NCBI GenBank assembly: GCA_002279765.1
Contig: NCCR01000153.1
Location: forward strand, 1 to 9,816
From: Verrucomicrobia bacterium 12-59-8
GTDB taxonomy: Bacteria > Verrucomicrobiota > Verrucomicrobiae > Verrucomicrobiales > Verrucomicrobiaceae
Direction: 5' to 3'
DNA: 9,816 nt
Shown in pieces: positions 7,483 through 9,816 of the stretch. The position numbers and the translations under genes are program-made. The notes under the pieces were generated by a model. That model made no database searches, had not been told where the DNA came from, and worked only from the letters and a program-made list of their open reading frames with translations. The stretch's first letter is position 1. Every line of letters begins with the position of its first letter.

Positions 7483-7564
7483 ACGAGAAACTAACGGATG
7501 AATGACGCCGCAGTCCCTCCTGCACGTGGGGAATGCTGTGCTGATTTTGCGGGGTGCTTGGAGG

Positions 7565-8764
7565 CTACTCATCATCCCGCTTCACGAAGCGCCTGCGATG
7601 CCACAGCAGCCAGAGTGCGGCGAGCAGCGCCCAAGTCAGGGCAGCGTAGATGTGGTGTGAGACCGTCGTGGAAGGCACCCAGGCAGGCGTGGCGCGGGTG
7701 ATGGCGGCCAGAACGCCGAGGAAGATCAGGAAGCGCACCCACTTACTCTTCACCAAGAAGCCATCGAGGTCGCCGCTGTGGCCGAACAGCACCCGGCTGC
7801 CGACGATGAGCATCAGCATGCCGAAACCGCCGATGTAGAGCAGATGCTCCACGCTGACATGCTGCGCGTAGAAGAAACCGGCGAGTGCCAGGCCAAGCCA
7901 GCCGAGGATCAGCGCCCAAAACAAACCCGTGGTGAGCGATCCGCTTTGCACCGTCTTCCAGCGCACTTCGATGAGCAGATACCCCGCCGTCACGAGCGCC
8001 CGCAGCGCATAGCCCGTGATGATCAGGCCGCAGGCTTCGAGGAAAAAGCTGACCACGAGCAGAACCGCCGCTGCGAGGGCGCGCACGAGCTTTGTCCGGA
8101 TCTGTGCCGCTGTTTTGGGATCGCCGAAATCACCGCCGAGCATGCGTGGGAATACAAACGCGCCGATGCCCAGCACCGGTGGCAGCAGCAGGCCCTGATA
8201 GAGCAGGAGATTCGCGAGGCGGAGACGCTGCGGATCGAGCAGCGTCTCCGGAGACAGCAGCAGTGACGCACCTGTGATGCCACAGATCAGACCGGTGAGC
8301 GCGAGAAGAAGCTGCGGCGGCGGTGCTTCTTTGCGGAACTTCACCACGCGGATCACGAGGCACAGCAGCAGCGAACCGAGGAGCGCGATGAAGCATGCAT
8401 CTCCCCAAGCCATATGCAGGGTGAGATGGCAGACGCCAGAGGCCTGATGCCATGCGAAGAGCCAGATCAGCTCCAGCGGCGTGAGCTTCGGGGCCGTGGC
8501 CATGCGCGGCCCGGCGGTGCCGAGAAAGCCGACGACAAATGCCGCGCCGAACGCCTCGATCATGATCCGCGCGTGAACGAAGCTCGGATAAAAGCCGATC
8601 TGCCGGGCATAAAACAGCGGCCATAGCGCCACGCCGATGATGCTCCACACCGCACCGCTGAAAAAGAACAGGCGATACGGCTCAGACGCGAGCCAGCGCA
8701 GGCCGCTTTTGTGCGGTCCTGCGGCCTTGTGCTTCTTGTGTTTGCAGGCGGGGAACTGGCTCAT
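7565..8764 (-). CDS. nnrS: NnrS-family membrane protein
   Basis: This is a 399-residue integral membrane protein of the NnrS family, described in other bacteria as a heme- and copper-containing protein linked to nitric oxide stress and denitrification. Family features are the entry motif EPYRLFFFSGAVWSIIGVAL (28-47), H64 followed by E70 (HARIMIE, the counterpart of the usual HxxEM), GFLGTAGPR (79-87), and the late motif VEHLLYIGGFGMLML (305-319) with RVLFGHSGD (324-332, the counterpart of RxxLGHTGR). About 12 hydrophobic segments fill residues 35-390. The substitutions make it a divergent member. The ATG at 8764 is chosen because the in-frame ATG at 8818 adds a basic, hydrophilic stretch. Residues 7-18 (CKHKKHKAAGPH) form a Cys/His-rich tail of unknown role. 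No convincing FNR/NNR-type operator was found upstream. Confidence 0.87.
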   Translation of the reverse strand: MSQFPACKHKKHKAAGPHKSGLRWLASEPYRLFFFSGAVWSIIGVALWPLFYARQIGFYPSFVHARIMIEAFGAAFVVGFLGTAGPRMATAPKLTPLELIWLFAWHQASGVCHLTLHMAWGDACFIALLGSLLLCLVIRVVKFRKEAPPPQLLLALTGLICGITGASLLLSPETLLDPQRLRLANLLLYQGLLLPPVLGIGAFVFPRMLGGDFGDPKTAAQIRTKLVRALAAAVLLVVSFFLEACGLIITGYALRALVTAGYLLIEVRWKTVQSGSLTTGLFWALILGWLGLALAGFFYAQHVSVEHLLYIGGFGMLMLIVGSRVLFGHSGDLDGFLVKSKWVRFLIFLGVLAAITRATPAWVPSTTVSHHIYAALTWALLAALWLLWHRRRFVKRDDE

Positions 8765-8877
8765 GTGAAAGGCAAAATAGGTGCGTGTTGTTTTAGTGCG
8801 AGGCTGGCAGGATCGCATCGGGGATCAAGAAAGTGATTGATGTGATCTGCGTTTGGCGCGGCGAGCAAACAAAGCGC

Positions 8878-8891
8878 ATCCTGCGCAGGAT
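8878..8891. repeat. 14-bp perfect palindrome with nearby copies of its half-site
   Basis: ATCCTGCGCAGGAT reads the same on both strands. Its right arm, extended to GCAGGATCG (8885-8893), recurs exactly at 8807-8815, 78 bp to the left, and partially as AAGGATCG at 8902-8909. The cluster lies between the divergent NnrS and small-peptide genes, so it could be an operator. In GC-rich DNA a palindrome of this length can also occur by chance. No known regulator is recognised. Confidence 0.3.
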
Positions 8892-8941
8892 CGGTGCATT
8901 GAAGGATCGACCGTCCCATTTTATCCATGCAGCAGCCGAAC

Positions 8942-9082
8942 ATGAAACTCATTCTCTCAACTCTTGCCACGATCAGCCTCATCATGACGCTGCTGGTCAA
9001 TGCCGCCATGGCCATTGATCCCGCCGCTGTTGAGCTCACAGCCAAGGACGCTGTGCCTGCCCGTCTGGAGCAGACGCGCTGA
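8942..9082 (+). CDS. Small secreted peptide, 46 residues
   Basis: The frame encodes a clear Sec-type signal: a basic start (MK), a hydrophobic core (LILSTLATISLIMTLLV) and a cleavage-like end NAAMA before IDPAAVEL. Processing would leave about 22 mostly hydrophilic residues (IDPAAVELTAKDAVPARLEQ plus two more). An in-frame ATG at 8927 would add five residues but weakens the signal start. No Shine-Dalgarno is visible. A hairpin with a T run lies 48 bp after the stop. It could be a real small secreted protein or the surviving 5' end of a truncated gene. The mature part is too short to assign to a family. It is divergent from the NnrS gene. Confidence 0.5.
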   Translation: MKLILSTLATISLIMTLLVNAAMAIDPAAVELTAKDAVPARLEQTR

Positions 9083-9129
9083 GCGCTGCCCATCTTTTAA
9101 TAGCCGTCCGCCGCAGTGAGTGCCGGGAG

Positions 9130-9149
9130 TCGCTCGCTGGAGCGATTTT
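9130..9149 (+). terminator. Possible Rho-independent terminator
   Basis: A six-base-pair stem, TCGCTC (9130-9135) with GAGCGA (9140-9145), has a four-base loop and is followed by TTTT (9146-9149). It lies downstream of the small-peptide gene and before the esterase gene. The stem and T run are short, so efficiency is uncertain. Confidence 0.4.
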
Positions 9150-9204
9150 GGTTGCTGAAAAAAGATGCTGAATCGACCACATGGCAGCGTTTGATCACCT
9201 CGCC

Positions 9205-9816
9205 ATGAGGTTTTCTCTTTTCTTCATCACCTTACTTTTTCTCTCCGCATGCCACCGCACCGAGCGAGTCGGCCCGTGGAATCTCACCGAACTCAAAAAC
9301 AACGTGCCCGCAGTGAAGTGGGTGCGGCAGGATCAGCCGATTCATTCGCTGACTTTTGCTGGAGAGAAGTATCAGGACAAGGATACCGAGGTCTTCGCGT
9401 TTTATGCCTCGCCGATCACACTTGGCGAGGCAAAGCCCGGCACCAAGTTTCCCGGTGTGGTGCTCATTCACGGCGGTGGCGGCACGGCGTTCGCGGACTG
9501 GGTGCATCTGTGGGCCAAGCGCGGCTACGCGGCCATCGCGATGGATTTGAACGGCTCGCGTCCGCCGGATCCGGAGTTTGATCCGAAGACCCGCATGGCG
9601 AGTGGCAACGGCCATCGCGGCGTCCGCACACGCTTGCCGAATGGTGGGCCTCCGCACGCTCATGCGGAAAAATTCGACTGCATTCTCACCCCAGACACGA
9701 GTGATGACTGGCCCTTTCACGCCGCCGCGAGCGTGATGCGTGCACACTCCCTGCTGCGCAGCTTCCCGGAGGTGGATGCGGAGCACACCGCCGTCACCGG
9801 CATCAGCTGGGGTGGG
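9205..9816 (+). CDS. Alpha/beta-hydrolase lipoprotein (acetyl xylan esterase or dienelactone hydrolase-like), C-terminus off the window
   Basis: 204 residues are visible, open at the window end. The N-terminus is a lipoprotein signal with lipobox LSAC (C16). FPGVVLIHGGGG (82-93) is the first strand of an alpha/beta-hydrolase with its oxyanion-hole HGGGG, and WAKRGYAAIAMDLNGS (103-118) is the following helix and strand. VTGISWGG (197-204) is the nucleophile elbow with S201 as the likely catalytic serine; the acid and His of the triad lie beyond the edge. About 80 residues separate the strand ending at D114 and the elbow, including a His/Pro-rich insert near 137-153. The set suggests an esterase acting on acylated carbohydrate, as in acetyl xylan esterases, but dienelactone-hydrolase-like or peptidase-like activity is possible. 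ATG 9205 is preferred over in-frame ATG 9181 because it starts the signal directly. No ribosome binding site is visible. Confidence 0.87.
   Translation, partial: MRFSLFFITLLFLSACHRTERVGPWNLTELKNNVPAVKWVRQDQPIHSLTFAGEKYQDKDTEVFAFYASPITLGEAKPGTKFPGVVLIHGGGGTAFADWVHLWAKRGYAAIAMDLNGSRPPDPEFDPKTRMASGNGHRGVRTRLPNGGPPHAHAEKFDCILTPDTSDDWPFHAAASVMRAHSLLRSFPEVDAEHTAVTGISWGG

Noticed and set aside
7778..8266. Plus-strand open frame of 162 codons
   Set aside because: It is antisense to the NnrS gene; the hydrophilic, His/Gln/Glu-rich product is the typical complement of membrane-protein codons.
8824..8841. Possible FNR/NNR operator upstream of NnrS
   Set aside because: ATCAA (8824-8828) and TTGAT (8837-8841) are present, but in everted order with an 8-base gap. 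The FNR-type site is TTGAT-N4-ATCAA, so this does not match.
8761..9093. Minus-strand open frame of 110 codons upstream of NnrS
   Set aside because: It covers the small-peptide gene and the intergenic palindrome in antisense, with no recognisable domain and no ribosome binding site.

Overview
The window looks like a chromosomal segment of a GC-rich bacterium of the Verrucomicrobia (PVC superphylum). This is an inference from gene content. It rests on a Chlamydia-like class I ribonucleotide reductase small subunit, a secreted Cys-type sulfatase, a verrucomicrobial-style esterase lipoprotein, TPR-rich proteins, and mostly weak or absent Shine-Dalgarno sequences. I see no insertion sequences, CRISPR arrays, tRNAs or rRNAs.

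Layout. (1) 1-930, minus: nrdB, the radical-generating beta subunit of class I ribonucleotide reductase, cut at its C-terminus by the window edge. All metal ligands are present, but the radical tyrosine position is Leu. Upstream of it are two NrdR-box-like palindromes (1007-1022, 1040-1055) beside a possible -10. (2) 1297-4703, plus: a zinc amidase lipoprotein, then a TPR-AAA ATPase, then a protein with an N-terminal TPR domain and a C-terminal membrane domain. The last two are 15 bp apart and probably form a translational unit. A 31-codon frame may follow, overlapping the last stop as GTGA. (3) 4865-6382, plus: a secreted sulfatase with a formylglycine-type active site. Its stop shares the four bases TTAA with the stop of the convergent next gene. 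(4) 6379-8764, minus: a NnrS-family membrane protein followed by a radical SAM/SPASM protein related to the NirJ/AhbD group. They are probably co-transcribed and may act in nitric oxide or heme-related physiology. (5) 8942-9082, plus: a small secreted 46-residue peptide with a possible terminator downstream. (6) 9205-9816, plus: an alpha/beta-hydrolase (acetyl xylan esterase or dienelactone hydrolase-like) lipoprotein, cut by the window end just after its nucleophile motif.

How they fit together: nrdB makes deoxynucleotides and is plausibly NrdR-controlled. The amidase acts on cell wall in the envelope. The TPR-AAA and TPR-membrane proteins look like a cytosolic motor and a membrane partner of unknown job. 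The sulfatase and esterase suit degradation of sulfated or acylated polysaccharides. The NnrS and SPASM genes form their own unit. The least explained parts are the Tyr-less NrdB, the TPR-AAA/TPR-membrane pair, and the NnrS-SPASM pair with its divergent small peptide.
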